Notes: generated by a model not told the origin, from the letters alone. A stretch of DNA of 64,000 nt from Streptomyces aureoverticillatus (GCF_014649395.1 NZ_BMSY01000017.1:86001-150000), one strand, 5' to 3'. Counted from the first letter of the stretch, positions 7,713 to 18,510 are shown. Numbers and translations are program-made.

Positions 7713-9110
7713 ATGGCCACAACGCGAAGCGACACCAGAAGAAGCGGCAGGGGCGTGCGCCGCCGGCTGGCCGCGGCGGTGGTCGCGCTGTCGGCGGCCT
7801 GCGGCACGCTGGTGGCCGCGCCCGCGCCCGCCAACGCCGCACCCGACTTCTCCGGCGACCCGATCCACTACTGGAACAACGTCCTGCTCCAGGCCATGCG
7901 CACCAAGGGCGGCGCACCCGGCCCGCTGGCCCGCGCCGCCGCGATGCTGAACGGGGCGATGTACGACGCGGAGAGCTCGTACCGGCTGCGCTGGCACAGG
8001 ATGACCTCGGAGCCGTACCTGGAGGCGTACCGCTACGACGCCATCCTGGAGGGCCCGCACGAGGAGGAGCGGGTGATCGGGCGCACCGCGTACAAGATCC
8101 TGCTCGGCCTGTTCAGGGAGCAGAAGCCCTACCTCGACCAGAAGTTCACCGACCGCTTCGGCACCCGTCCCGACGAGTTCGACCTCCTGGACCACACCGT
8201 GGTCAACAAGGTGGTGGCCCGGATGGAGACGGCCCGCGCCGCCGACGGGTCCGACGACCAGCGACCGTACACGGGCGACAAGGTGCCCGGCGCCTGGCGG
8301 CCCACGCACTACCCCGACCTTCCGGACCCCTCGTGCACGCAGGACAGTGACGCGGCCACGCCGCGCTGGGGGGAGGTCAGGCCGTTCGCGATCCCGACGG
8401 GTTCGGAGTTCCGCCCGCCCACCCCCGAGCTGTACGGCACGTACGAACGGCTCCGCGAGAGCACGGCCTACCGGGACCAGGTCGACAAGGTGCGCCGCGC
8501 GGGTGACGCGAACGCCCCCGAGAGCGAGCGCAGCAGGGACCAGACGGCCGCGGCCTGGTTCTGGGCGAACGACGCGAACGGCACGTACAAGCCGCCCGGG
8601 CAGATCCTCCAGCACACCCGGGAGGTGTCCGAGGCCCGCAGGCTCACCACGTACCAGAACGCGCGCCTGTTCGCCCTGGTGTCGCTCGCCATGGCGGACG
8701 CGGCGATCGCCGAGTGGGACGTCAAGTACCGCACCCCGATCGACCTGTGGCGCCCGGTGTCCGCGATCCGTGAGGGCGGCATCGACCGCACCTGGAAGCC
8801 GCTGGCGGGGACGACTCCCTGCTTCCCGGCGTGGGCGTCGGGACACGCGACGTTCGGCGGAGCGTGGGAGCAGGTGATGGAGCGCTACTTCGACTCGCCC
8901 GGCTTCACCATGACCCTCACCACCGAAGAGCCCAAGTCCCCCGTGCGGTCCCGCACCTTCGCCACCTTCCACCAGGCCGCCCAGGAGAACGCCAACAGCC
9001 GCCTGTACCTGGGTGTCCACTATCCGTGGGACGCCACGGACGGCCTGACGGTCGGCAACAAGGTCGGTGACTACGTGGTGACGAACAGGCTCAAGCCGAT
9101 CCCCTCGTGA
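7713..9110 (+). CDS. Secreted vanadium-dependent haloperoxidase/PAP2-like protein
   Basis: A 465-residue exported protein: arginine-rich n-region, hydrophobic core and ANAAPDF cleavage region, then an all-helical vanadium haloperoxidase/PAP2-type core. The anion-pocket motifs are visible: a Lys...Arg-Pro element (KYRTPIDLWRP), SGHATFGGA, and a final SRLYLGVHYPWD with Arg, His and Asp. These bind vanadate or phosphate, so the protein is either a haloperoxidase or a phosphatase; motifs alone do not separate them. The ATG at 7713 precedes the signal peptide and follows GGGGGACC. It is monocistronic and converges on the GH38 gene. Confidence 0.85.
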   Translation: MATTRSDTRRSGRGVRRRLAAAVVALSAACGTLVAAPAPANAAPDFSGDPIHYWNNVLLQAMRTKGGAPGPLARAAAMLNGAMYDAESSYRLRWHRMTSEPYLEAYRYDAILEGPHEEERVIGRTAYKILLGLFREQKPYLDQKFTDRFGTRPDEFDLLDHTVVNKVVARMETARAADGSDDQRPYTGDKVPGAWRPTHYPDLPDPSCTQDSDAATPRWGEVRPFAIPTGSEFRPPTPELYGTYERLRESTAYRDQVDKVRRAGDANAPESERSRDQTAAAWFWANDANGTYKPPGQILQHTREVSEARRLTTYQNARLFALVSLAMADAAIAEWDVKYRTPIDLWRPVSAIREGGIDRTWKPLAGTTPCFPAWASGHATFGGAWEQVMERYFDSPGFTMTLTTEEPKSPVRSRTFATFHQAAQENANSRLYLGVHYPWDATDGLTVGNKVGDYVVTNRLKPIPS

Positions 9111-9116
9111 CGCGGA

Positions 9117-9143
9117 GCGACCACGCGCCGAGCGCGTGGTCGC
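9117..9143. terminator. Bidirectional hairpin terminator between convergent genes
   Basis: GCGACCACGCGC (9117-9128) and GCGCGTGGTCGC (9132-9143) form a perfect 12-bp stem with a 3-base loop, in the 64-bp gap between the haloperoxidase-like gene and the convergent GH38 gene. Confidence 0.7.
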
Positions 9144-9174
9144 CCCACACCGTCCCAGCCGGTGCTCCCGTCAC

Positions 9175-12100
9175 TCAGCCCCTGCGCGCCCGCAGCGTCA
9201 CCAGCTCGAACGGCCGCAGCGACACGGACACGACGGCTCCGTCCCGCTCCGGAGCCGATGTCCCCTCCAGCGGCCGCTCGAGCAGGTCGGTCACGGCGAC
9301 GGAACCCACCTCGAAGCCGAAGGTGAGCCGGGCCCGGGCGCGCCCGCCCCGGGCTTCGTGGAAGCGGACGATCACATCCCCGCTGCCGTCGTCCGCGAGC
9401 TTCACCGCCGTGACGACCACGGCGTCGTCGTCGACGGTCACCAAGGGGGCGACCTCCGCGCCGCTCCCGGTGACCCGCCGCTCGGGCAGGTTGATCCGGT
9501 ACCCCGCGCGCACGGCGTCAAGCACATCCGCCCCGGGCACCAGCGCGTGCCGGAACCGGTGCACGCCCTGGTCGGTCTCCGGGTCGGGGAACCGCGGCGC
9601 CCGCAGCAGCGACACCCGCACGGTCGTGGTGGTACCGGCGTCCGCGTCCCGCACGGCACGGGTGACGTCGTGGCCGTACGTCGAGTCGTTGACGAGAGCG
9701 ACGCCCCAGCCGGGCTCCTCGACGTGCACGAAGCGGTGGTTGCACGCCTCGAACTTGGCGGCTTCCCAGCTGGTGTTGGTGTGGGTGGGCCGGTAGAAGT
9801 GGCCGAACTGCGTCTCGGAGGCGTACCGCTCGGCGTGCACGTCGAGCGGGAAGGCCAGCTTGAGGAACTTCTCCGTCTCGTGCCAGTCGACCTCGGTGTC
9901 GATGTCCAGGCGCCGCTCGCCCGACGCGAGCGTCAGGACCTGCGTCATGCGGGAGTCGCCGAAGCGGCGCACGACCCGCACCGAGGCACCCTCGCCCGGC
10001 ACGACCTCCTCCACGTCCGTGAGGTCGCTGACGGAGTGGCGGTAGAACTCGTCGACGTCCCAGGCGTCCCACATGTTCGGGAAGTCGGCGTGCAGTTGGG
10101 GCAGGTTGGCGGCGTGGCCGGGGGCGACGGTCTCGCGCCCGGCGGCGATGTCGTACGCCGAGACGACGAGCCCGCGGGCGTCGATCTCGACGCGCAGCAG
10201 ACCGTTGTCGAGGACGTAGCCGCCGTCCGCGCGCGCGGCGATCGCCGACTGCCCGACGGCGACGGGCGTTCCGGCGCCGCCCGCCGCGACGCCGGCACGC
10301 GGGTGCGGCGCGGAGTTGAAGACGAGGGTGCGGCCGCCGTCACCCGCGAGGGCCTTCTGCGCGGCGGCGATGACGGCGTTCAGGTCCGCCGCCACCGCCG
10401 CGTACGTGGCGCGGGCCTCGCGGTGCACCCAGGCGATGGACGAGCCGGGCAGGATGTCGTGGAACTGGTGCAGCAGCACCGTCTTCCAGATGCGGTCCAA
10501 CTCCTCGTACGGGTACGGGAATCCGGCCCGGACCGCGGCCGTCGCCGCCCACAGCTCGGCCTCGCGCAGCAGGTGTTCGCTGCGGCGGTTGCCCTGCTTG
10601 GTGCCGGCCTGGCTGGTGAGGGTGGCCCGGTGCAGCTCCAGGTAGAGCTCGCCGACCCACACCGGCGCGTTCGGATACTCGGCCTCGGCCTTCTCGAAGA
10701 ACGCGGCCGGGGTCTCCCACCGGACGGTGGCCGAGCCCTCCAGGTTCCGCAGCCGCGCCGCCTTCGCGATCATCTCGCGGGTCGTGCCGCCCCCGCCGTC
10801 GCCCCAGCCGGTGGGCGCCAGCGAGTGCCGGGCGACGCCCTTGTCCTTGAAGTTCCGTGCCGCGTGGGCGATTTCGCTGCCCTTCATGGCGCAGTTGTAC
10901 GTGTCGACCGGCGGGAAGTGCGTGAAGATCCGGGTGCCGTCGATGCCCTCCCACTGGAACGTGTGGTGCGGGAACTTGTTGGTCTGCGACCACGAGATCT
11001 TCTGTGTGAGCAGCCACTTGGCACCGGCGGCCTTGATGATCTGCGGCAGCCCCGCCGCGAAGCCGAAGGTGTCCGGCAGCCACGCCTCGTCGTTCTCGAC
11101 GCCGAACTCCTCCAGGAAGAACCGCTTCCCGTGCACGAACTGACGGGCCATCGCCTCCGAGCCCGGCATGTTCGTGTCCGACTCGACCCACATGCCGCCG
11201 GTCGGCACGAAGCGCCCGTCCGCGACGGCCTTCTTGACCTTGGCCCACACCTCGGGCCGGTGCTCCTTGATCCACGCCCACTGCTGCGCCTGCGACATGG
11301 CGAACACGAAGTCCGGCTCGTCCTCGAGCAGCGCCGTCATGTTGGACGTCGTACGCGCCACCTTGCGCACCGTCTCGCGCAGCGGCCACAGCCACGCCGA
11401 GTCGATGTGCGCGTGGCCGACGGCGCTGACGCGGTGCGCGGAGTCGTGCGCGGGGGCGGCGAGCACGGCTTCGAGCTCGGACCGTGCCGCGGCCGCCGTG
11501 CCGTTGACGTCCTGGAGGTCGACGGCGTCCAGGGCGCGGTCGACGGCCCGCAGGATCTCGTGGCGGCGGCCGGAGTCCTCCGGCAGCTCCTGCATCAGCT
11601 CGCCGAGGACCTCCAGGTCGATCGCGAGCCGCCACACCGTCTCGTCGAAGACGGCGAGGTCCATGCGTTCCAGGCGGTACTGCGGTTCGGTGCCCGCTGT
11701 CTCCTTGTCGCCCAGCTGCGTGGGCAGGAAGGGGTGGTAGTCCAGGATGACCGGGTTGGAGGCGGCCTCGATGTGCAGGCGGACCTCCTCGCCGCCCTTC
11801 GCCGGGGCGGCGACGCGCACCCACTGGTTGCGTGGGTTGAGGCCCTTCACCGGGGTGCCGTCGGGGCGGTACACCAGGCCCTCGCACTGGAAGCCCGGCA
11901 TGTTCTCGTCGAAGCCGAGGTCGAGGATCGCCTCGACCGTTCTGCCCGCCCACTCGGGCGGGACCGTGCCCGTCACCCGGAACCAGCTCGTGCCCCACGG
12001 CGCGCCCCAGCGGGTGCCCGTCTCTATCGGCTCGGGGTCGGCGGCGAGGCCTTCTGCGACCGGGACCGGTTCGCCCGGGGCGTTCCAGACGGCGATGTCC

Positions 12101-12192
12101 AGGGGGACGGAGTGGGGGTATACGGCGGGGCGGATGCGCTCGTCCAGGACGCGCTTGAGGCGCCCCTCGACGAGGCGGCGGTCGTCGTGCAT
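9175..12192 (-). CDS. GH38 alpha-mannosidase, cytoplasmic
   Basis: A 1005-residue alpha-mannosidase without a signal peptide. The zinc-binding GHAHID motif is at 259-264, followed by SAWLWP; the probable nucleophile is Asp339 in MWVESD; LPDTFGFAAGLPQ and the late HQFHDILPG zinc/active-site motif are present. N-terminal beta domain, central catalytic barrel and C-terminal beta-sandwich regions give normal length for bacterial GH38. It should remove alpha-mannose from imported oligosaccharides. The ATG is chosen for the GGAGA seven bases upstream. The same-strand GH5-type gene and CUT1 importer lie upstream; a 244-bp repeat-rich gap separates this gene from them, so it may have its own promoter. 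Confidence 0.93.
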   Translation of the reverse strand: MHDDRRLVEGRLKRVLDERIRPAVYPHSVPLDIAVWNAPGEPVPVAEGLAADPEPIETGTRWGAPWGTSWFRVTGTVPPEWAGRTVEAILDLGFDENMPGFQCEGLVYRPDGTPVKGLNPRNQWVRVAAPAKGGEEVRLHIEAASNPVILDYHPFLPTQLGDKETAGTEPQYRLERMDLAVFDETVWRLAIDLEVLGELMQELPEDSGRRHEILRAVDRALDAVDLQDVNGTAAAARSELEAVLAAPAHDSAHRVSAVGHAHIDSAWLWPLRETVRKVARTTSNMTALLEDEPDFVFAMSQAQQWAWIKEHRPEVWAKVKKAVADGRFVPTGGMWVESDTNMPGSEAMARQFVHGKRFFLEEFGVENDEAWLPDTFGFAAGLPQIIKAAGAKWLLTQKISWSQTNKFPHHTFQWEGIDGTRIFTHFPPVDTYNCAMKGSEIAHAARNFKDKGVARHSLAPTGWGDGGGGTTREMIAKAARLRNLEGSATVRWETPAAFFEKAEAEYPNAPVWVGELYLELHRATLTSQAGTKQGNRRSEHLLREAELWAATAAVRAGFPYPYEELDRIWKTVLLHQFHDILPGSSIAWVHREARATYAAVAADLNAVIAAAQKALAGDGGRTLVFNSAPHPRAGVAAGGAGTPVAVGQSAIAARADGGYVLDNGLLRVEIDARGLVVSAYDIAAGRETVAPGHAANLPQLHADFPNMWDAWDVDEFYRHSVSDLTDVEEVVPGEGASVRVVRRFGDSRMTQVLTLASGERRLDIDTEVDWHETEKFLKLAFPLDVHAERYASETQFGHFYRPTHTNTSWEAAKFEACNHRFVHVEEPGWGVALVNDSTYGHDVTRAVRDADAGTTTTVRVSLLRAPRFPDPETDQGVHRFRHALVPGADVLDAVRAGYRINLPERRVTGSGAEVAPLVTVDDDAVVVTAVKLADDGSGDVIVRFHEARGGRARARLTFGFEVGSVAVTDLLERPLEGTSAPERDGAVVSVSLRPFELVTLRARRG

Positions 12193-12270
12193 GTGGCTGT
12201 CTCCGTTTCGCGGCGTTCGGTGGGTGGGGGGTAGCCCTCGCGGGGGGCGCCCCGGTCCCGCCCCTTCCCG

Positions 12271-12431
12271 TAACCAGGGGGCTGCCGCCCCCTGGACCCC
12301 CGCCATCGGCCTGAACGGCCTCGTCCTCAATCGCCGGACGGGCTGGAGGGTGCCAGGGTGTGCCGACTACGTCCTGGTGGGGCGGCAAGGGCGGGCGGGT
12401 GGGAAAGGGGGTCTGGGGGCGGAGCCCCCAG
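12271..12431. repeat. Composite of intergenic palindromes (GGGGGC hairpins) upstream of GH38
   Basis: Two hairpins flank the region: CCAGGGGGC/GCCCCCTGG (12274-12295) and CTGGGGGC/GCCCCCAG (12413-12431). Between them lies CGTCCTCAATCGCCGGACGG. From memory, all three elements are abundant between genes in Streptomyces and may act as terminators or processing sites. Confidence 0.6.
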
Positions 12432-12436
12432 GGACC

Positions 12437-13714
12437 TCAGCCGAGGACTTCAGGCGCCCGCACCACCTCCCGAATGCCCCGCGCAGCGAGATGCGCAATG
12501 TCACCCGCCCGCTCCGCGAGGACAAGCGTCGGCCGAACCCCGTCGGCGGCCAGCCGGGCGAACGCCTCGAACACCGCCCCACCGGGCGCGCACACGGACC
12601 TGGCCGCGAAGTCGGGACCGACGTCGACGACGAGCGCCGTCGTCCGGGGCACGGGGGCGTACACCGCACCCCGCGCCTCCTTGGCGAGACGAGCCAACGC
12701 CTCCCCCGCGGGCTTCACCTGCCCCTCATTGGTCAACAGCCCCAGGCTGTACTCGAGTTCGGGAAAGTCGGCGAGCGACCGGGAGACGTCGTGGGAGCAC
12801 CACCACGTCACCCCCCACACGTCGGCGCAGTCGAGCGCGGCGGAAACCGTGGCCTCGGTGAAGGCGGCGGCGTCGGCGGCCGGGATGAGCGGGGCGGGCG
12901 CGCCGACCTCCTGGAGCCACACGGGCCGGCGAGGCTCCAGGGCCCACGCCTTGGAGAGCTCGATCATGTACGCGGCGTGCTGTCCGGTCGCCACGCCGTC
13001 CCGCCCGTGCCGCTGCGCGGTGCCGTTGAACACCCACGAGTGCACCGCCGTGACGGCCCCGAGCCGCGCGGCCTGCGCGGGCGTGAACGGCTGGTCGTCC
13101 TGGTACCAGGCGGCGTCGTACTCGGCGTGCAGATGCAGCCGCCCGGGGGCGCCCTCCTCGCAGGCGGACAGCACGGCGCGCAGCCAGGCGTCCGCCTGCT
13201 CCGGCGTGATGCGGTCGGGGTCGGGGTGCGGCTCGGCCGCGAACTGGTTGATCTCGTTGCCGATGGTCATGCCGATGAAGTTGGGCCGGTCGGCGAGCGC
13301 CGCGGCGAGGGTGCGCAGGTACTCCCGCTGACCGGACACCACCTCCGGGTCGGTGAAGAGGTTGCGCCGGTGCCAGGTCTGCGTCCACGCGGGCAGGAAG
13401 TCGAAGCTCGACAGATGACCCTGGAGGCCGTCGACGTTCACGTCGAGCCCGCGCTCGGCGGCGGCGTCGGCGAGCGCGACGAGCTGCTCGACGGCGCGCG
13501 GCCGGATCAGGGTGCGGTTGGGCTGGAAGTACGGCCAGATGGGGAAGACCCGGACGTGGTCGAGGCCGAGCGCGGCGACGGCGTCGAGGTCACGACGTAC
13601 GGCGTCGATGTCGAAGTCGAGCCAGTGGTGGAACCACCCCTGGCTGGGCGTGTAGTTGGCGCCGAAGCGGGGCGCGGCTGCGGGTGCCGCGCCGGGCAGG
13701 TCGTCAGAGGTCAA
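12437..13714 (-). CDS. GH5-type glycosidase, possible N-glycan-core beta-mannosidase
   Basis: A 425-residue cytoplasmic TIM-barrel glycosidase of clan GH-A. The acid/base is probably Glu154 in IGNEIN and the nucleophile Glu269 in WLQEVGAP; GANYTPS opens the barrel and HSWVFNG is an internal strand motif. No signal peptide. The start is a TTG with AGGA six bases upstream. Position next to a GH38 alpha-mannosidase and a CUT1 importer fits the GH5 subfamily-18 beta-mannosidases known from actinobacterial N-glycan loci, which split Man-beta-1,4-GlcNAc; the subfamily is my inference and other GH5 or GH42-like activities remain possible. Confidence 0.75.
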   Translation of the reverse strand: MTSDDLPGAAPAAAPRFGANYTPSQGWFHHWLDFDIDAVRRDLDAVAALGLDHVRVFPIWPYFQPNRTLIRPRAVEQLVALADAAAERGLDVNVDGLQGHLSSFDFLPAWTQTWHRRNLFTDPEVVSGQREYLRTLAAALADRPNFIGMTIGNEINQFAAEPHPDPDRITPEQADAWLRAVLSACEEGAPGRLHLHAEYDAAWYQDDQPFTPAQAARLGAVTAVHSWVFNGTAQRHGRDGVATGQHAAYMIELSKAWALEPRRPVWLQEVGAPAPLIPAADAAAFTEATVSAALDCADVWGVTWWCSHDVSRSLADFPELEYSLGLLTNEGQVKPAGEALARLAKEARGAVYAPVPRTTALVVDVGPDFAARSVCAPGGAVFEAFARLAADGVRPTLVLAERAGDIAHLAARGIREVVRAPEVLG

Positions 13715-13798
13715 TGCGGATCCTGGTTCTGGGAGCGGGGCGGTGCGGGCGGCACGAGGGCCGGACTGCGACGTGGGGCGGCAGGGGGCTTCGCAGGC

Positions 13799-14727
<929 letters not shown>

Positions 14728-14728
<1 letters not shown>

Positions 14729-15708
14729 CACTTGTCCTCCTTCCGGTCCGCGCGCAGCACGAGCAGCATCAGCGCGACGGTGACGACGAAGATGACCACG
14801 GAGATCGCGGAGGCGTAGCCGACGCGGCCGGTCAGGCCGGTGCCGGTGCGCTGCACGAGCATCACGAGGGTGGTGTCCTCACCCGCGGGGCCGCCGGTCG
14901 GGCCCGCCATCAGATACACCTCGGAGAAGACCTTGAACGCGGCCACCGAGGACAGCGCGGCGACGAGCACCATGGTGGAGCGCACCGCGGGGACGGTGAC
15001 GGAGAGGAACCGGCGCACCGGCCCGGCGCCGTCCACGGCGGCGGCCTCGTGCAGTTCGCGGGGCACGTTCGCGAGCGCGGCGAGGTAAATGATCATGTAG
15101 TAGCCGAGGCCCTTCCAGACCGTGACGGCCATGGCGGAGAACAGCAGCAGCCACTGGTCGCTGAGGAAGCCGACCTTGCCCGCGCCCACCGCCTCCAGGA
15201 CGGCGTTCACCAGGCCGCGTTCGTCGAGCATCCACACCCAGATCAGGCCGACCACGACGATGGAGGCGACCACCGGTGTGTAGAAGGCCGACCGGAAGAA
15301 CGTGATGCCGGGGATCTGCTTCTGCACGAGCAGCGCGAGCAGCAGCGGCAGCACGACGAGCGCGGGCACCACCACGAGGACGTACAGCGTGCTGTTGCGC
15401 AGGCCGATCCAGAACATGTCGTCGTGCAGCAGCTCGCGGAAGTTGGCGAGCCCGACGTACTTGCCCTCCACCAACTGCCGTTTGTCCGTGAAGGAGTTGA
15501 TGACCGTGCCGACGAACGGATAGAGAATGAACACACCGACGATCGCGAGGCCCGGGGCGGCGAACAGCCAGGGGCTGGTGACCAGTTGGCGGCGGATGCG
15601 GCGCGGCCGCGGGGCGGCGGTGTCGGCCGGCCGCGAGCGGCGCCCGGAGGCCGACGGCCCCGGGGCGCCCGTGGCGGCCGGTACGGAGGCGGCTGCTGTG
15701 CTCTTCAT
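14728..15708 (-). CDS. CUT1 sugar ABC transporter permease (MalF-like)
   Basis: A 326-residue permease with a Ser/Arg/Pro-rich cytoplasmic head, six predicted membrane helices starting near residue 45 (WLFAAPGLAIVGVFILYPF) and an EAA-type loop (ELHEAAAVDGAGPVRRFL) near residue 225. It lies 11 bp after the solute-binding protein gene and is coupled to the second permease by ATGA, the usual SBP-F-G order. It should move an oligosaccharide released from glycans, given the GH38 and GH5-type enzymes downstream. Confidence 0.92.
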
Positions 15709-15719
15709 GGGATCGGTGC

Positions 15720-17042
15720 TCAGCTCTGCTTCAGCAGCCGGTCGCAGGCCTTGACAGCGTTGTCAAGCGCTTCCTTGGGGCTCTGCTTTCCTTGCAGCGC
15801 GCGGGCGACGGCGTTGCGCAGCTCCACCTTCATCTGCTCGCTGAACAGCACGGGCGTGTAGTTCACCGCGGTCTTCAGGGACTTGGCGGCGGCGATCCGC
15901 ACCCGGGTCTCGTCCGTGCCGTCCGCCTTGGTGAAGTACGGGTCGTCCAGGGAGCCCTTGGTGCTCGGGAAGATGGCGACCTTCTTGGCGAAGGACATCT
16001 GGCGCTGCGCGTCGGTGACGAAGTGCGCGAAGGCGACGGCGGCGGGCGTGTGCTTGGTGCGGGTGTTCACCATGACGCCCATCACGTACATGTTGTCCTT
16101 GCCGGTGTTGCTGATCTGCGGCGTGATGCCGATGTTCTCGTACAGCCGGGGCGCGTCCTTCTTGAACTTCTCCAGGTCGAGCGCGCTGCCCGGGTTCATG
16201 GCGACGGCCTCGGTGAGGAACTTCTTGCCGGTCGACTCGGGGGTCGCGGTGAGCGCCTGGCCGTCCAGCGCCTTGGCGTCGTACAACTCCTTGTACTTGG
16301 TGAGGAGTTCGACGCCCTTGGCGTCGTTGAAGGTGAAGCCGGTGCCTTCCTTGTTCATCAGCGGCACGCCGTAGCGGCCGAAGTCCTCGATGGTGGGGAC
16401 GTTGGCGAGGGTGGCGACCTTGCCCTTGCTCTTCTTCGCCAGTTCCTCGGCGTCGGTGAACAGCTCGTCGAAGGTCTTCGGCGGCTTGTCCGCGTCCAGG
16501 CCCGCGTCCTTGAAGAGGCGCTTGTTGTAGAACAGCGGCCCGGTGTTCAGGTACCAGGGGAAGGCGTACGTTCCCTCCATGCCCGGCACCTGGTGGCTCT
16601 TCCAGGCGCCCGGCAGGTACTCCTTCTCGTACTTCCCGGCCGACTTGTCCAGGTCGAGGGCGAGGCCGGCCTTGGCGAGCGGGGCCACCAGGTCGGGCGA
16701 GACGTTCACGACGTCGGGCAGCGTGCCGCCGGCCGCGTCCGCGCTGATCTTGTCGGCGTAGCCCTCGCCGGGCTGGTCGACCCACTTCACCTTCGCGTCG
16801 GGGTACTTCTGCTCGAAGTCGTCGATCAGACCCTCGAAGTACGACTTGAAGTTGGCCTTCAGGTTCCAGGTCTGGAAGGTGATCTCGCCCTCGACCTTGC
16901 CGGAGGCGTCGGCCGAGCCGCTGTCGTCGCCACCGCCGCAGGCGCTCAGGGCCAGCAGGGCGGCGGCGAGGGCGGCGGCGGTGACCGCCCGGCGAGGACT
17001 GCGGGATATCCGGGGACTCCGGGAACTCCGGGAATTACGCAC
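15720..17042 (-). CDS. CUT1 sugar-binding lipoprotein
   Basis: A 440-residue extracytoplasmic binding protein: arginine/serine-rich n-region, hydrophobic helix and lipobox LSAC followed by GGGDDSG, then a type-1 extracellular solute-binding fold (ITFQTWNLK, DFEQKYPDAKVKW, LPDVVNVSPD). The GTG at 17042 is chosen because AAAGGAG lies nine bases upstream and it immediately precedes a proper signal peptide; an upstream in-frame extension of 66 residues has no such support. First gene of the importer/GH5 transcription unit, divergent from LacI. It probably binds N-glycan-derived oligosaccharide, inferred from its neighbours. Confidence 0.92.
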   Translation of the reverse strand: MRNSRSSRSPRISRSPRRAVTAAALAAALLALSACGGGDDSGSADASGKVEGEITFQTWNLKANFKSYFEGLIDDFEQKYPDAKVKWVDQPGEGYADKISADAAGGTLPDVVNVSPDLVAPLAKAGLALDLDKSAGKYEKEYLPGAWKSHQVPGMEGTYAFPWYLNTGPLFYNKRLFKDAGLDADKPPKTFDELFTDAEELAKKSKGKVATLANVPTIEDFGRYGVPLMNKEGTGFTFNDAKGVELLTKYKELYDAKALDGQALTATPESTGKKFLTEAVAMNPGSALDLEKFKKDAPRLYENIGITPQISNTGKDNMYVMGVMVNTRTKHTPAAVAFAHFVTDAQRQMSFAKKVAIFPSTKGSLDDPYFTKADGTDETRVRIAAAKSLKTAVNYTPVLFSEQMKVELRNAVARALQGKQSPKEALDNAVKACDRLLKQS

Positions 17043-17245
17043 GGTGAACGGCTCCTTTGCTCGGCCCGGCGTGGGCGGCCGCGACGACGGCGGCGTCGTC
17101 GGCCGCGTCGAATCGCACCGAGGCAGACCCTGCACGGAGCGGAAGTGAAAAGTCAATGGATAGGCGGCAATTTGCAGTGCGTGCGGCCGTTCGCTGGCAC
17201 GAACTAGCAGGTCAGCAAGGTTTGTTGAATGCCTTGCCATGGAGG

Positions 17246-17285
17246 ACTAATGCGCTTTAGGCTGTGCCAGCTCAAGCGCATTAGT
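17246..17285. promoter_or_regulatory. LacI-type double operator: perfect 12-bp inverted repeat
   Basis: ACTAATGCGCTT (17246-17257) and AAGCGCATTAGT (17274-17285) are exact inverse complements separated by 16 bp. Each arm is itself close to the palindrome AAwGCGCwTT, the shape expected of a LacI operator, and each carries a CATTAGT that could serve as a -10 for one of the two divergent genes. It is the only strong structure in the 362-bp gap (17043-17404) between the binding protein and lacI-type genes; the rest of that gap shows no ORF with a convincing start. Confidence 0.65.
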
Positions 17286-17404
17286 ACGTACGTCGCCGAG
17301 CCGCCGGACATACCCGGCGGGCCGTGGGAGTACGCGGCGCCGATGCGCGCGCACCGCGCGGCAGGGACCCCGCGGGCGACTCCGCGGGCGGAAAGGGGCA
17401 ACGG

Positions 17405-18463
17405 GTGCAAGGCAAGCGGTCACCGGCACGCCGGCCGACCATGAAGGACATCGCGCGGCGCGCCGGGGTCTCCGAGAGCGCCGTCTCCTTCGCGCTCAAC
17501 GACCGTCCCGGGGTCTCCGACATCACCCGTGACCGGGTGCGCAGGGTCGCCGAGCAGTTGGGCTGGCGGCCGAGCACGGCGGCACGCGCCCTGTCGGGCG
17601 AGGGTGCGGCGACGGTCGGCCTGGTGGTGGCCCGGCCCGCGGCCACCCTCGGGGTCGACTCGTTCTTCCTCCAGCTCATCTCGGGCATCCAGGAGGTCCT
17701 GGCCGAGCGCCAACTGGGCCTCCTCTTCCAGGTGGTGGAGGACGTCGCCGCGGAGTGCGCGGTGTACCGGCGGTGGTGGGCCGAGCACCGGGTCGACGGC
17801 GTCCTCGTCGTGGACCCGCGCACGGACGACCCGCGGCCCGCGCTCCTGGAGGAGCTGGGCCTGCCGGCGGTCGTCACCGGCGGCGTGCCCGATCCCGAGC
17901 GGCCGTTGCGTCCCGGTCAGTCCACGGTCTGGGCGGACGACGCGGGCGCCATGGAGTCCGTCGTGGGCCGTCTGCACGCGCTCGGCCACCGCCGCGTCGT
18001 GCACATCGCCGGGCTGCCCGGTCTCGCGCACACCGAGCGGCGCATCCGCACGCTGCGGGCGGAGGCCGAGCGGCGCGGGCTCACCGAGGTGCGGTCGGTG
18101 ACCACGGACTACTCCGACGCGGAGGGCGCGGCGGTCACGCGCCGGGTCCTCGGCTCGGACTCGCCGCCGACGGCGCTCGTGTACGACAACGACGTGATGG
18201 CCGTGGCCGGGGTGGCCGCGGCGGCCTCCCTCGGCTTCGCGGTGCCGGACGCGGTGTCCGTGGTGGCCTGGGAGGACTCGGCGCTGTGCCGGATGGTGCA
18301 TCCGTGGCTCACCGCGCTGTCCCGCGACACGGTGTCCTTCGGGCGGACGGCGGCACGGGAGCTGCTCGGGCTCCTGGACGACGGGCCGTCGGGGACGGTG
18401 CAGGTGCCGTTGCCTCGGCTGATCGAGCGGGAGAGCACGGGGGTGGTGCGCGGGGCGGGGTGA
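17405..18463 (+). CDS. LacI-family transcriptional regulator of the GH38/GH5/CUT1 locus
   Basis: A 352-residue repressor: N-terminal LacI helix-turn-helix (MKDIARRAGVSESAVSFALN) with hinge region around ALSGEG, then a periplasmic-binding-like sensor domain ending in VSVVAWEDSALCRMVHP. It is divergent from the sugar importer and probably represses it through the double operator between them, with imported oligosaccharide or a breakdown product as inducer. The GTG at 17405 is chosen for GGAAAGGGG just upstream; it leaves 12 residues before the helix-turn-helix. Alternative later start is the ATG at its residue 14. Confidence 0.92.
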   Translation: MQGKRSPARRPTMKDIARRAGVSESAVSFALNDRPGVSDITRDRVRRVAEQLGWRPSTAARALSGEGAATVGLVVARPAATLGVDSFFLQLISGIQEVLAERQLGLLFQVVEDVAAECAVYRRWWAEHRVDGVLVVDPRTDDPRPALLEELGLPAVVTGGVPDPERPLRPGQSTVWADDAGAMESVVGRLHALGHRRVVHIAGLPGLAHTERRIRTLRAEAERRGLTEVRSVTTDYSDAEGAAVTRRVLGSDSPPTALVYDNDVMAVAGVAAAASLGFAVPDAVSVVAWEDSALCRMVHPWLTALSRDTVSFGRTAARELLGLLDDGPSGTVQVPLPRLIERESTGVVRGAG

Positions 18464-18510
18464 CGGGGCGCGGGCCCGGGCGCCCGCGTCGCGTCGGGGA
18501 CACTGGGGCC

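Noticed and set aside
9136..12234. A 1032-codon open frame on the plus strand opposite the GH38 gene
   Set aside because: It mirrors the codon structure of the real minus-strand gene; high third-position GC keeps antisense frames open. No family motif and no consistent ribosome site.
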